The notes beneath the pieces were generated by a model. The model was given only the letters and a program-made list of their open reading frames with translations. It searched no databases and was not told the origin of the DNA. A stretch of 64,000 bases of DNA. Origin: Alphaproteobacteria bacterium. Its GTDB lineage: Bacteria > Pseudomonadota > Alphaproteobacteria > UBA9219. The DNA is taken from positions 1 through 64,000 of the forward strand of contig JAFALY010000004.1 of NCBI GenBank assembly GCA_019233975.1, read 5' to 3'. Shown piece after piece: positions 40,410-49,692 of this stretch (its first letter is position 1; each line of letters begins with the position of its first letter). The translations under genes and the position numbers were made by a program.

Positions 40410-41237
40410 ATGCACAACACCCAAAACGCCCCCGTGAAAATTACAAAAGCGGCCAACGCACGCGACAATACGCCCGCTCTAACAACCGTAACCGTGCAGA
40501 AAACGCTACAGCAGCCGCTAACCCTCGGACACTTAATCACCACTCTGGCAGGCGTCGCGCTGGGCGCCCTTATCATGACATGCGTGCAAACCACCACAGC
40601 TAAGCAGACTAACCCGACTACCACAGGTAGTGTTGTGACCTCAAATCAAACAACACCTGAAGAGACCGATATAGTGCTGCCTCCTTCAGCTTTGGCCCCC
40701 ACTCTGCGTGAGCATGCAGAAAGTCAGGTCTCCAGCCACGATCTGCAGAACGTGGGAAACACACTCACAGTAACGGCGGAGTCCGCTTACGCACTGTTGT
40801 CCGATGAACACTATGATGACGCCATAGCCGCCTATCATACCCTGCTGCGCACCGATCCGACCATGGAACCCGAACGTGGTTATTTAATTGAGGCCCTGGG
40901 ACAATCACCCTCTCTGCAATCTGAAAAAGAGTTGCTGCAGCTACAAAAGGCCACGCCAGGAGACGCGCGCATTTTTGCAGCGCTTGGTAACTTTGCCATG
41001 AATGAGAATGATTATGCGCGAGCAGTGGATTTTTATAGCAAGGCGGTAGCAAAAGATAATCACAAGGCCCAGTACTGGATGGCGCTCGGCATCGCCTGCG
41101 ACCACGCGAATGACAAAGCTTTGGCCTATGACGCTTACAGTCACGCCGCAAGCCTGTTCGTGAAAGCAGCAGACAAGGAAAACGTCGCAAAATTGAACGA
41201 ACGCATGACGTATTTGCTCCAAGCGTTGAAGCAATGA
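40410..41237 (+). CDS. TPR protein with N-terminal membrane anchor (possibly MshN-like)
   Basis: 275 residues. Short cytoplasmic N-terminus, one membrane segment (about 42-62, LITTLAGVALGALIMTCVQT), a Thr/Ser-rich linker and TPR repeats in the C-terminal half (SAYALLSDEHYDDAIAAYHTLL; ARIFAALGNFAMNENDYARAVDFYSKAV; AQYWMALGIACDHANDKALAYDAYSHAA). This layout is that of MshN, a TPR protein of MSHA pilus loci. It ends 3 bp from the end of the pilus operon on the other strand, which supports, but does not prove, a shared role. Confidence 0.7.
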   Translation: MHNTQNAPVKITKAANARDNTPALTTVTVQKTLQQPLTLGHLITTLAGVALGALIMTCVQTTTAKQTNPTTTGSVVTSNQTTPEETDIVLPPSALAPTLREHAESQVSSHDLQNVGNTLTVTAESAYALLSDEHYDDAIAAYHTLLRTDPTMEPERGYLIEALGQSPSLQSEKELLQLQKATPGDARIFAALGNFAMNENDYARAVDFYSKAVAKDNHKAQYWMALGIACDHANDKALAYDAYSHAASLFVKAADKENVAKLNERMTYLLQALKQ

Positions 41238-41240
41238 AGC

Positions 41241-41615
41241 TTACTCCGTGCCCTCTGTGACCTTCTTCTTATCAAGCCAATATGTCTGATGCGGTCGCAT
41301 TGTAATTTGTTCACCACTTACGTCTAACTGCACGCTATCTTTATTAACGGCCAAAACATGCAAGCGGTCATCCACTGCATCCGGCGTCCACCGGCGCCCG
41401 TTCAGCCAGAACACCCAATTTTGATCCGTATCGTACATAATCGCATCCAGATGCAATATAGCATTAGATAGGCTACCCTGCTGCGCCAATGCTGCATCGA
41501 CGCGTTGCGCTTCATCCTGCGTATAAAACAGCGGCGCGGTTGGCCATGCATCCTCCGCCCAAGCAGGCCACGCCAAACAAACCCAAAAGCATAAAATGTA
41601 GGCGCATTTTTTCAT
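41241..41615 (-). CDS. Small periplasmic pilus accessory protein (MshK/PilP-like, putative)
   Basis: 124 residues: signal peptide MKKCAYILCFWVCLAWPAWA, then AILHLDAIMYDTDQNWVFWLNGRRW and LHVLAVNKDSVQLDVSGEQITM. That is the small beta-domain pattern (short strands around an x-NG-x turn, then VQLxxxG) seen in MshK, PilP and GspC HR domains, which bind the secretin. Last gene of the minus-strand pilus operon; identity rests on pattern and position. An upstream TTG (41621) is in frame but ATG 41615 is preferred. Confidence 0.55.
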   Translation of the reverse strand: MKKCAYILCFWVCLAWPAWAEDAWPTAPLFYTQDEAQRVDAALAQQGSLSNAILHLDAIMYDTDQNWVFWLNGRRWTPDAVDDRLHVLAVNKDSVQLDVSGEQITMRPHQTYWLDKKKVTEGTE

Positions 41616-41621
41616 GATCAA

Positions 41622-42119
41622 CTACTCAATTGGATTTGTCAGCCAGCTCAGGGTTGCGCGCACATGCACTGGCGTTAAAGCGTCACCGCGCGCACGCTCC
41701 ATGTCAAAACTGTCAAAGCTTAGCCATCCCGGCTCCACCTTTGGCAATGCCGAAAAGAACCTGTAGGCATAAAGGTCTGTTGGCGCATCAAACGTCAATA
41801 CAATCTGATGCATTGATAAATCAGGCACACTGGTCCGACCTTGCGTCACGTGATAGTCAAAATCTTTTAATGCCATCTCTGCAGACAGTGCCGAGAGACG
41901 CTGCGCCCATTGCCGTTTACTCACTGGACGCAATAAGTCATCCACTTCGTTGCTAGCCAGAATACGCACTCCACCTAACCCGCCAGCCGAAACAAGCTGC
42001 TGGTGCTTGCTCGTTACATCGTCCAATTCACAATGCACAACAACATCCGCCGCAAACACGACGACGATCACAATCATGAAAGCAATCAAACCGCGATAAC
42101 AGAGCAACACCCCCTTCAT
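41622..42119 (-). CDS. PilO/MshJ/GspM-like pilus assembly protein
   Basis: 165 residues: one N-terminal membrane segment (GLIAFMIVIVVVFAADVVV), a short helical stretch and a ferredoxin-like C-terminal part (SMHQIVLTFDAPTDLYAYRFFSALPKVEPGWLSFDSFDMERA), the usual PilO/GspM architecture. It would dimerise with the PilN part of the preceding gene in the inner-membrane alignment complex. Overlaps that gene by 4 bp. Confidence 0.7.
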   Translation of the reverse strand: MKGVLLCYRGLIAFMIVIVVVFAADVVVHCELDDVTSKHQQLVSAGGLGGVRILASNEVDDLLRPVSKRQWAQRLSALSAEMALKDFDYHVTQGRTSVPDLSMHQIVLTFDAPTDLYAYRFFSALPKVEPGWLSFDSFDMERARGDALTPVHVRATLSWLTNPIE

Positions 42120-43399
42120 CGCGCCACCATACGTAAATGGTGCTCCACTGAATCCACATCACCGCTCGCATTCTGGGTGTGTAAATCAGGCAGCCACTCC
42201 TGTGTTGCTTCGCTTATGCTGTAATCTGATAGCTGCACATGCATCGATTGCAACAATGGCTGCATGTCCTGCGGGCCGTACAAAGTAATGTCCGCGCCCC
42301 CCTTCTTTTGTCCACCATTCTGCCACGCAAACCGCGTCACAATCCATTCGGGCGGAAGCGCATTTCGTAGCGCACTCAGCATACCGGCTGGACTTTGTGT
42401 TTCGGCGTTAAAGGCACGCCAATGTTCCTGAGCCTTGGCTACGCGCGGATCTGTCTGCTGACGGGATGTTTGCAAGGACCCGTTTAATGCCTCCATATGC
42501 GCGATCTCACGCAGAGCGTCAGCCACGTCGTATCCTGCGCATAGACATATTGCCAACAACACCACAACCACACGGCAAGTCCATGCAGCCCACAGAGGCG
42601 ATAACCAACCGAATAGTCTTGCCACCAATCCCGGCCTCGCGAGCGGATAATTGATCCGCCCAACGGCTAAGCCTTGGTTCATCTGGCATTCTGGTTGCCC
42701 TAGCACCACGCCATGAACCCGTGCTTGGCCCGCAAGCGCCTCCATCAGATTATTTTTATTAGAGTCATTTTGCGCCATAACAACAAACTGGATCTTCGAC
42801 TTATTGATGCCAAGGCGTGATACATAATCTCGCGTTGCCAGCACATCGCTTGACAACCGTGTGATATCTTCATTTGGCGCAATGCGATAAAATATAGTGC
42901 GTCCGTTTTGCACAACATAATGCACCCAACCGGATGACACAGTTTCTATGGCATATAGAACTGCGCCGTTCGTATCATGCACTTCCTGCGGGAAAGTTAG
43001 TTCCATCGGCAACAAAACGGCATAACAAACATGTCGTGATCGTAATGCCGTCAAGTCAAGGGCATCAAAGCCATTGGGCACGCCATACAGCAGCGCGTCC
43101 GTCCTACCCACAAACCTCCAACCACACAGGTTGTTGCCGAACCGCGCATGCGCTCGTCTGGCTATCAGCTTGGTGCGGTCCAACCACGAGACGGGCGGCA
43201 AATTTTCTTGGCGCAACACAATGCGATCATCATGATACGCCACGATAAATGCAGAAGGCACGAGCTTCAGACAGTACTCGCGGAACGCGGTTATGGCACG
43301 TTTGTCGTTTCGATCAACTTGTTTAAGGATCAGCCCCTTGCGTAACAGCAGTAACTGTTTCGTACCAATAACCAAGATGTAAGGTGCACTGGATAACAT
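42116..43399 (-). CDS. PilM-PilN fusion (GspL-like) inner-membrane platform protein
   Basis: 427 residues. Residues 1 to about 270 are cytoplasmic and have the place of the actin-like PilM/GspL domain. A membrane segment (WTCRVVVVLLAICLCAGYDV, about 290-310) follows, then a coiled segment and a PilN-type domain (MLSALRNALPPEWIVTRFAWQN). The fusion of the PilM and PilN parts into one chain is the MshI/GspL arrangement. Next to mshJ-like and gspF-like genes. Confidence 0.7.
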   Translation of the reverse strand: MLSSAPYILVIGTKQLLLLRKGLILKQVDRNDKRAITAFREYCLKLVPSAFIVAYHDDRIVLRQENLPPVSWLDRTKLIARRAHARFGNNLCGWRFVGRTDALLYGVPNGFDALDLTALRSRHVCYAVLLPMELTFPQEVHDTNGAVLYAIETVSSGWVHYVVQNGRTIFYRIAPNEDITRLSSDVLATRDYVSRLGINKSKIQFVVMAQNDSNKNNLMEALAGQARVHGVVLGQPECQMNQGLAVGRINYPLARPGLVARLFGWLSPLWAAWTCRVVVVLLAICLCAGYDVADALREIAHMEALNGSLQTSRQQTDPRVAKAQEHWRAFNAETQSPAGMLSALRNALPPEWIVTRFAWQNGGQKKGGADITLYGPQDMQPLLQSMHVQLSDYSISEATQEWLPDLHTQNASGDVDSVEHHLRMVAR

Positions 43400-43402
43400 A
43401 GC

Positions 43403-44611
43403 TCAATAACCCGCCTGCACATGGCCAAGGCTGCCGTAAATTGGGCCCAGAACAGCAAGCACAATCCAAGCCAGCATCCCGCCGACCAACAACGTCAATG
43501 TGGGTTCGATAAATTTTAAAAGAGCCGAAAGTTTTTCGCTGGTACGGCTAGCATAGAATTGCGCCAGATCATCAACCGCCTGCGGCAGGTTGTGCCCCGC
43601 CTCTGCAACGGCAATCATTCTGCATCGCGCAGGATCAACAAATACATGCATGGCTGATGACAGTGGATAGCCCGTTTCCACCGCTCGGCAGACACACTCA
43701 ATCTGCGCTACGCAGTACGCATTGGTGAAAGACGGCGCGGCATGACGCAATGCGTCCAAAAATTTCATGCGTGCATATAATAGACCGGATAGAGAGCTAA
43801 AAAATTGCGCGCGCTGAGCATCTTGCGCTACACCCCCCAGGATCGGTAGATAGAGCCATATTCGGTCCGTTAAAAGCCGCACGCGCGCGGAATATCTGCG
43901 CGTCACACGTAACGATACAAAACACACGGTTACAAACACGATGCCGATCGCACCAATAAGCAGAAAATTGTTAGACAGGGCAATGAGCAGTCGCGTCGCA
44001 AGCGGCAAAGACTGATGCAGTGATTGAAGAAAAGCGGCCAGTGCCGGCACAACACCAATCATCATAAACACCATAACCCCAACTGCCAGCGCACATAAGA
44101 AGGTCGGATAACGCAGCGACTTTCTAATCATACCCTGTAATTCCGCCTGCCCACGATACATGTCGGTCAGACGCGCGAACCCGGCGGCAAGCGCCCCTGA
44201 TTGTTCAGCCGCGTAAAGAACGGCACAAAAAGCAAGATTTAACCAGCCACCAGAGGACAGGCAGGCCTCTGATAAGCTATGCCCAATGCTAACTTGCGTT
44301 TTTATTGCGTGAATGCGGGCCTTCATTGTTTTAGAAAGTGATACGTCGCCAGCACCATCATTCAAGGCGTCAACCAGAGTCACCCCGGCTTGCAGCATAT
44401 AAGCCATTTGCCTGCACCAATGGGCTACCTCCAGCAGCTTAACATTGCCTACAGGCGAGGCCAGCGGTGATAACCATTGGGCTGTGCAGGCGATCAATTC
44501 CAACCGCCTTTTAGACAAAGCGGTTTGCAGATCGTTCTCATTGGCCGCTTGGAACGTGCCCTGCTCAATCCTACCCGTCGTATCAGTTGCCCGATAATGA
44601 TAATGATGCAT
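43403..44611 (-). CDS. Type II secretion/pilus inner-membrane protein GspF (PilC/MshG)
   Basis: 402 residues: starts YHYRATDTTGRIEQGTFQAAN as in GspF proteins, then two T2SSF domains each with helical bundles and membrane segments (FLCALAVGVMVFMMIGVVPAL; FIEPTLTLLVGGMLAWIVLAVLGPIY). It is the rotary platform moved by the ATPase of the next gene upstream. Separated by 3 bp from that gene. Confidence 0.93.
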   Translation of the reverse strand: MHHYHYRATDTTGRIEQGTFQAANENDLQTALSKRRLELIACTAQWLSPLASPVGNVKLLEVAHWCRQMAYMLQAGVTLVDALNDGAGDVSLSKTMKARIHAIKTQVSIGHSLSEACLSSGGWLNLAFCAVLYAAEQSGALAAGFARLTDMYRGQAELQGMIRKSLRYPTFLCALAVGVMVFMMIGVVPALAAFLQSLHQSLPLATRLLIALSNNFLLIGAIGIVFVTVCFVSLRVTRRYSARVRLLTDRIWLYLPILGGVAQDAQRAQFFSSLSGLLYARMKFLDALRHAAPSFTNAYCVAQIECVCRAVETGYPLSSAMHVFVDPARCRMIAVAEAGHNLPQAVDDLAQFYASRTSEKLSALLKFIEPTLTLLVGGMLAWIVLAVLGPIYGSLGHVQAGY

Positions 44612-44614
44612 GCG

Positions 44615-46252
44615 CTACGCCCCCTCACGCAACAATCCGTGAAGCGCATTTTCTGCAATTCTGCCAGATTGTATTTTGTATTGCGCATCATCTGTCATAA
44701 ATTTCTGACCTATTGAGCTGCAATGCGCTTCCAGCGCGGCACGGCGTTCGCCAGATGCGATCATCTGCGCCAAACCGTCATCTATCGATACAACTTCGGC
44801 AATAACCATGCGTCCGTGCAGGCCTGTGCCCTCGCATGTATGACAATTTGTGCCAGCGTCTTCGCATTGCGGACATAGCTTGCGAACAAGTCTCTGCGCC
44901 ACAATACCCGTTATCTGCTCCGCCATGACAGAATTTGCAACGCCAAGATCACGCAATCGCGATAGTGCCGCCAACGCATCACGACAGTGCAATGCCGATA
45001 TAACTTTATGCCCGGTCATGGCAGCGCGCATTGCCATTTGCGCCGTATCCGCATCACGTATTTCGCCGATCATGATAACATCAGGATCCTGACGCAGAAG
45101 GCCGCGCACGCCCTCGGCAAAGCCAAAGCCTTTTTCTTCGTCGATAGATGTCTGCCGGAGCCCGGCTTCATCATATTCTACGGGCTCCTCAAGCGTCATA
45201 ATGTTCAGATTATGCTCGCGCAGCTGACGCAGCATAGCATACATGGTTGTGGTTTTACCGCTGCCTGTCGGTCCAACCACCAGAACGATGCCCGATTTCT
45301 TTGCCATGAGTGACTGCATGGCGTGCTGGGCTTCGTCTGTAAACCCGAGCTCGGCAAAACCCATCGATAACCGGCGCGGATCAAGCACACGAATAACGAC
45401 ATTTTCGCCATGCATAGTCGGCATCATCGCTACACGACAATCCAACCTTACACCGCAATAATGTATATGAAACCTTCCGTCCTTAATATTGCGCGTATCT
45501 GCAATATCCATCCCCGCCATAATCTTCAGGCGATGCAGAACGGCCTGCCAATGTGATTTGTGTATTTGCAGAACGTTAAGTAACTCACCGTCGCAGCGAT
45601 ACCTGACCTGAACGCCGTTTTCAGCAGGCTCCAGATGGATGTCGGAAGCATTGCGCCCTGCCGCGTCATGAATAAGTCCATCAACAAATCGCACCACAGG
45701 GTGGTCGGAGACAGATATGTTTTGATGACCAACCGGCTTGTTGTCCCCCAAGGCCGCAACCAAAGTCTGCAGTTGCCCTTTTGGCACCAACAAATCGTGC
45801 AACAAAGCGTCAAGCTGGCTTTCTGTTGCAATAAACAGGTGAATATCAACGACGTCAGGATAACAACGCCGCAACGCATCAATGGCAAGAACGTTGTAGG
45901 GGTCGGCAATGGCGACGGACAGCACTGAGCCACGCATGGCTATGGGTAATAACCTGTGCTGCGCACTGAAATCAGGTGGCAGAAGCGCGCATAAACCTGC
46001 ATCAAGCACGATGCGGCCAAGATCCAATCGCTCTGCTCCAATCATCTCCGCCAGAATGGCTGCCAAACGCTCTTCTGAAATAAAGCCCAACTTTGCCAAC
46101 GTGCGGCCCAGAAGGCCACCGTGCGTTTGTTGTTCGTACAACGCAATATGTAGTTGGTCGGTTGTAATATCGCCATGCTGCACCAATCTTTCGCCAATCA
46201 TGGGCATCACATGTGCTGCTTGGTCCTTATGAAGCTTGAATATCTTAGTCAT
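44615..46252 (-). CDS. Pilus assembly / type II secretion ATPase GspE (PilB/MshE)
   Basis: 545 residues: N-terminal GspE domain, then the ATPase core with Walker A GPTGSGKTTT near residue 325, Asp box and Walker B RQDPDVIMIGEIRD, and His box (TGHKVISALHC). A four-cysteine zinc motif CPQCEDAGTNCHTCEGTG near 460-477 is typical of extension ATPases. No retraction ATPase (PilT) is in the locus. Confidence 0.95.
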   Translation of the reverse strand: MTKIFKLHKDQAAHVMPMIGERLVQHGDITTDQLHIALYEQQTHGGLLGRTLAKLGFISEERLAAILAEMIGAERLDLGRIVLDAGLCALLPPDFSAQHRLLPIAMRGSVLSVAIADPYNVLAIDALRRCYPDVVDIHLFIATESQLDALLHDLLVPKGQLQTLVAALGDNKPVGHQNISVSDHPVVRFVDGLIHDAAGRNASDIHLEPAENGVQVRYRCDGELLNVLQIHKSHWQAVLHRLKIMAGMDIADTRNIKDGRFHIHYCGVRLDCRVAMMPTMHGENVVIRVLDPRRLSMGFAELGFTDEAQHAMQSLMAKKSGIVLVVGPTGSGKTTTMYAMLRQLREHNLNIMTLEEPVEYDEAGLRQTSIDEEKGFGFAEGVRGLLRQDPDVIMIGEIRDADTAQMAMRAAMTGHKVISALHCRDALAALSRLRDLGVANSVMAEQITGIVAQRLVRKLCPQCEDAGTNCHTCEGTGLHGRMVIAEVVSIDDGLAQMIASGERRAALEAHCSSIGQKFMTDDAQYKIQSGRIAENALHGLLREGA

Positions 46253-46255
46253 TGC

Positions 46256-47182
46256 TCACCATGTCGTTTGACAACTGCCGTTACCAAGCCAGCTCACTAA
46301 TGTATTGCGGTCTGCGAAAAGCATTATGTCGTCGTAATTTTGCTGAGCCGATGCGTTCACAAAGGTCGCCGTGCCTGAGGCATTACATTTCGCTGCGCCC
46401 AAGCCGGATCGAGTGTCCGTGCAATCAAGCGTCTGCGTGCAGGCCTGCTGATTACTGTTGCTGGGAAACAAATGCCTGCATCCCATATAAGAAAAGTTAC
46501 TGGCATTCAGGCTGTTGATGTAAGCGCCATAACCGCCACTGCCATGACTGACGAATACAACAGCGGCTTGTTGCGTGCTTGCCCCCGGCGTCATGACATT
46601 AATCCGCCCGGTTGTGGAAAGATTTGAGGCACACATACCCTGTACGCTGGCGTTAAAGGGTTGCGGACATGTTGTTCCTTTAGGTGTGCCGCAATTACAG
46701 CCCAACGTGCCAGCCACGCATGCGTTGTTGGTATAGGTGCATGTACAGGCAAGCGGCAAAGTCGGCGGTACAATCTGTCCAACTGTCGATGTCGTCAGCG
46801 CAGGGTCAACCCGCATTGTAATCCAGTTCCCCCAACCATCCTGCGCCGCCGTTACAGGCAACCCCATAGAGGCATAGGGTACGATACCTTCCGGCGATGG
46901 ACAGCTGTTGCAGGCCAGCGCAACGCCATCACCGCGCACGAGACCGAAATTGGCGCCATGCGTTGCGGCTGGCGTTGGACATGGCAGACAACCATGTACT
47001 TGCGCATAAACCGCTGTGGCATTCATCAGTGATTGCAGGCGGCTTTGAGTCAGGCTGCGCTGCGCATTCACGCGCATACTGGCCAATGCCGGATACACGC
47101 TCATTATCGCTAGGCCGATAACGATCAACGCAACCGCCATTTCCGCCAGCGTAAAACCTTGCCTGGCAGAATGGCGACGCAT
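46256..47182 (-). CDS. Cys-rich type IV prepilin-like protein (minor pilin)
   Basis: 308 residues. Prepilin motif RQG-FTLAEM with Glu5 and a hydrophobic helix (AVALIVIGLAIMSVYPAL). After the helix come HGCLPCP and many other Cys; I count 16, all outside the signal region, clustered in TCTYTNNACVAGTLGCNCG and near the C-terminus (GSCQTTW). The size, cysteine content and end Trp suggest a tip-located or adhesive minor pilin held by disulfides. Lies between the major pilin and the ATPase. Confidence 0.85.
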   Translation of the reverse strand: MRRHSARQGFTLAEMAVALIVIGLAIMSVYPALASMRVNAQRSLTQSRLQSLMNATAVYAQVHGCLPCPTPAATHGANFGLVRGDGVALACNSCPSPEGIVPYASMGLPVTAAQDGWGNWITMRVDPALTTSTVGQIVPPTLPLACTCTYTNNACVAGTLGCNCGTPKGTTCPQPFNASVQGMCASNLSTTGRINVMTPGASTQQAAVVFVSHGSGGYGAYINSLNASNFSYMGCRHLFPSNSNQQACTQTLDCTDTRSGLGAAKCNASGTATFVNASAQQNYDDIMLFADRNTLVSWLGNGSCQTTW

Positions 47183-47185
47183 GAC

Positions 47186-47830
47186 TTAGAGCCTCACGCA
47201 AACAACATAGGGGCCGGACGCGCTGTAATCTGTAGCGGGCGCTCCCGTCAGGCCTGCTGTGGATGCCTGAATAATACCACTGTTAGGCGAGCCGTCATCC
47301 AACTGCGTATCGATCGCGCGCGCTGCCGCTTGCGGTACATTATTCATGCACAGAGCTGTTGTTGTGAAGGCGGTGCTGCCTGAAAAGGCCCCGTTCTGAA
47401 ACGTGTATACGCCGCCAAACGGATTGGGGGGTTGGGCATTCAACGGTATCTGGTTCTTTACAAGGCCCGCAGCACGCAAGTCAGCCCACACGCCAAGGCT
47501 TTCGGGAACACTTTGCGGGTTAGTGAATGTATCCAGTCCTGTGGTCTGGCCGCTCGGCGCAATCACACCGTTGCCGTCACCATTGGTTACGCCAACGCCG
47601 AAACGTGTAACGGCGCTGGCGTCATCGCCGGGTAACGCGCCGTAGTTTTGTTGGTATGTCTGGAACTGCGCCTGATAGGATTGCAGGTTGTTGATAGCGT
47701 TGGTGATACGCGCGTTTTGAATAATCTGCTGACCTGTCAGCGCACCGCCGATAATAAGGCCGATGATGACCAGAACGATCGAAAGCTCGATCAATGTAAA
47801 GGCGCGGCACTGACGGTTGCGGATGGCCAT
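47186..47830 (-). CDS. Type IV prepilin (probable major pilin)
   Basis: 214 residues. Prepilin motif QCRA-FTLIELS with Glu5 and helix VLVIIGLIIGGALTGQQII. The residue before the cut is Ala rather than the usual Gly, which prepilin peptidases tolerate. The head domain has a C-terminal disulfide pair candidate (ALCMNN and VVCVRL). First structural gene after the secretin in the operon. Confidence 0.88.
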   Translation of the reverse strand: MAIRNRQCRAFTLIELSIVLVIIGLIIGGALTGQQIIQNARITNAINNLQSYQAQFQTYQQNYGALPGDDASAVTRFGVGVTNGDGNGVIAPSGQTTGLDTFTNPQSVPESLGVWADLRAAGLVKNQIPLNAQPPNPFGGVYTFQNGAFSGSTAFTTTALCMNNVPQAAARAIDTQLDDGSPNSGIIQASTAGLTGAPATDYSASGPYVVCVRL

Positions 47831-47841
47831 GGTTTATCTCC

Positions 47842-49620
47842 CTAGGATGATTTTTGTGGGCGAGGCAGGACGGGACGCGGGTCGTTGTTATAGTGGTGAT
47901 ACAAGTCGGCGTCGGCATCATCTGGCGCGGGCTGATCAGCAATGGTCGCACGCAAGAGAATAACAAGCTCAGTCGTTGTCGCTTGATTATCCCGCGACTT
48001 GGCTAAATCCCCAACGATGGGCAGCGTATCGAAACCTGGCACACCCTGATCCTGATTGATGGAGCTGTCCTGCATCAAGCCGCCCATCACAGCCACTTCA
48101 CCGGAATGCAGGCGAATAACGGAATCCATTTCACGCACGGCAAGAACCGGGATTTGTGATTGCACCGAGGTTGACACATTGGCCTCTGCCGCATTCAAAC
48201 TAATGGACGGATCGTTCGCTTCGCCCACAATGCGTGAAATGGTCGGACGCAAGGTCATGGTTACACGGTCATCATCGGCGTCAATCGCCGGCTGCACCGT
48301 CATGACCAGACCAACTGGCACTGTGTGCGGCGTACTGGTAAACACGGGCGTTGTACTGACAGAAGAACCATTGGCGTTCGTAACCGTCGTAAACTGAGCC
48401 TGCGTAACGAAGTACACCTGATTAGTGGCAACCTTTAGAACCGCCGTTTGATTATTAAGCACCGTCAGGCGGGGTGATGACAAAACGCGCGTCGTTCCAA
48501 ATGTGCTGACCAGATTAAGAATGGCCGCAAAATCACCCGTACTAACGGCCCCTGTGAAAACGCCGTCGGTTGCCGTTGAAGCAGATGTAAACGGTGCGCC
48601 AACCGCCGACGGTCCAAAGCGGGTTGCGACATTCAATGAGCTGTTCGACAGACTGCGCCAGTTAATGCCGCTTTTGTAATTATTATCCAGTTCAACCTCA
48701 ATGATACGGGCGTCAATCAGCACCTGGGCGTACGCTTTCTTACGTAGTTGCTTGATATATGTATCGACTGCGGCTTGCTGCAAACTGTCGCCAAAAACCG
48801 TGATGATGCCGGACTGGCGGTCGATGGTGTAGCCGCTTTGCACAACCGATGCATCTTTGTTGGCCCGGCGGCCATTTGAGGCGATGATTTGTTTGAGTGA
48901 TTTATCGACCTCCTGCCAGAAATCGGCTTCGGACACCCCGTCAACACGGGCGGTTGAATTGTTTTCGCTGGCAGTGGATCCGTTCGTGCCGCCACCTGTG
49001 CCGCCGTTACTGGTCGCATTGGTAATGCTGGTGTCAAAAACGTTTGTTGCGATCGCCGTCTGACTGCTCGTCTTACGCGAAAGACTAAGGTAATCTAGGG
49101 CGTAGGTTTGCTGATAGGGCTCATCCACTTCAATGCGGACAAAATCACCATCCTCGATAGCGCGCAGACCAGCCATAGCACACAGTCTTTTCAGAACTTC
49201 GCGGAAAGGTTGGTCGTGTGCGGTAAAGATAACACCACCCTTTACGCGCGGATCAATCTGCACATTCACTTTGGCGTCACGTGCCATTTCAAACAGCACG
49301 TCGCGTAACGGCACCGTTTCAGTCACGTTCACACTGATGCGATGATCGAACGCTGCCTGCGCCGCAGTCTTTAATGCCGGCTTCGGTAAATCCGGTATCG
49401 GCGGCGCTTTGCGTGTCAATTGCTGATCCAGCGCGGCTTCGTCACTATCATCTTTTGGAGGAGCAGGTTCACGGCTGCGTAGAGCTTCGTAGTCGTCGCG
49501 CGATAAATGTCCCGCAGGATCTATTTGCTTGCCATTACTTGACCAACCCGAACAGCCGGTTAAAGCTCCAAGCAACAAACACGCCAACAATACAATAAAC
49601 CGGCCCTGAACCATTGACAT
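47842..49620 (-). CDS. Secretin (PilQ/MshL/GspD family), lipoprotein
   Basis: 592 residues. Lipoprotein signal peptide with lipobox LTGC. The STN-like short domain (VNVTETVPLRDVLFEMARDAKVNVQ) and N1 domains precede the secretin core (SPRLTVLNNQTAVLKVA; VRLHSGEVAVMGGLMQDSS; VPGFDTLPIVGDL; ELVILLRATI). It forms the outer-membrane channel for the pilus. Overall layout is closest to MshL. It is the first gene of the minus-strand pilus operon; the next gene lies 11 bp on. The natural start could also be the ATG two codons later. Confidence 0.92.
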   Translation of the reverse strand: MSMVQGRFIVLLACLLLGALTGCSGWSSNGKQIDPAGHLSRDDYEALRSREPAPPKDDSDEAALDQQLTRKAPPIPDLPKPALKTAAQAAFDHRISVNVTETVPLRDVLFEMARDAKVNVQIDPRVKGGVIFTAHDQPFREVLKRLCAMAGLRAIEDGDFVRIEVDEPYQQTYALDYLSLSRKTSSQTAIATNVFDTSITNATSNGGTGGGTNGSTASENNSTARVDGVSEADFWQEVDKSLKQIIASNGRRANKDASVVQSGYTIDRQSGIITVFGDSLQQAAVDTYIKQLRKKAYAQVLIDARIIEVELDNNYKSGINWRSLSNSSLNVATRFGPSAVGAPFTSASTATDGVFTGAVSTGDFAAILNLVSTFGTTRVLSSPRLTVLNNQTAVLKVATNQVYFVTQAQFTTVTNANGSSVSTTPVFTSTPHTVPVGLVMTVQPAIDADDDRVTMTLRPTISRIVGEANDPSISLNAAEANVSTSVQSQIPVLAVREMDSVIRLHSGEVAVMGGLMQDSSINQDQGVPGFDTLPIVGDLAKSRDNQATTTELVILLRATIADQPAPDDADADLYHHYNNDPRPVLPRPQKSS

Positions 49621-49692
49621 GTTACTAACGCGACCCAGTTGTTTCGGCTACGAAAATACATGTGTATGCAATGCTTTGTCTAGAGTACGGCT

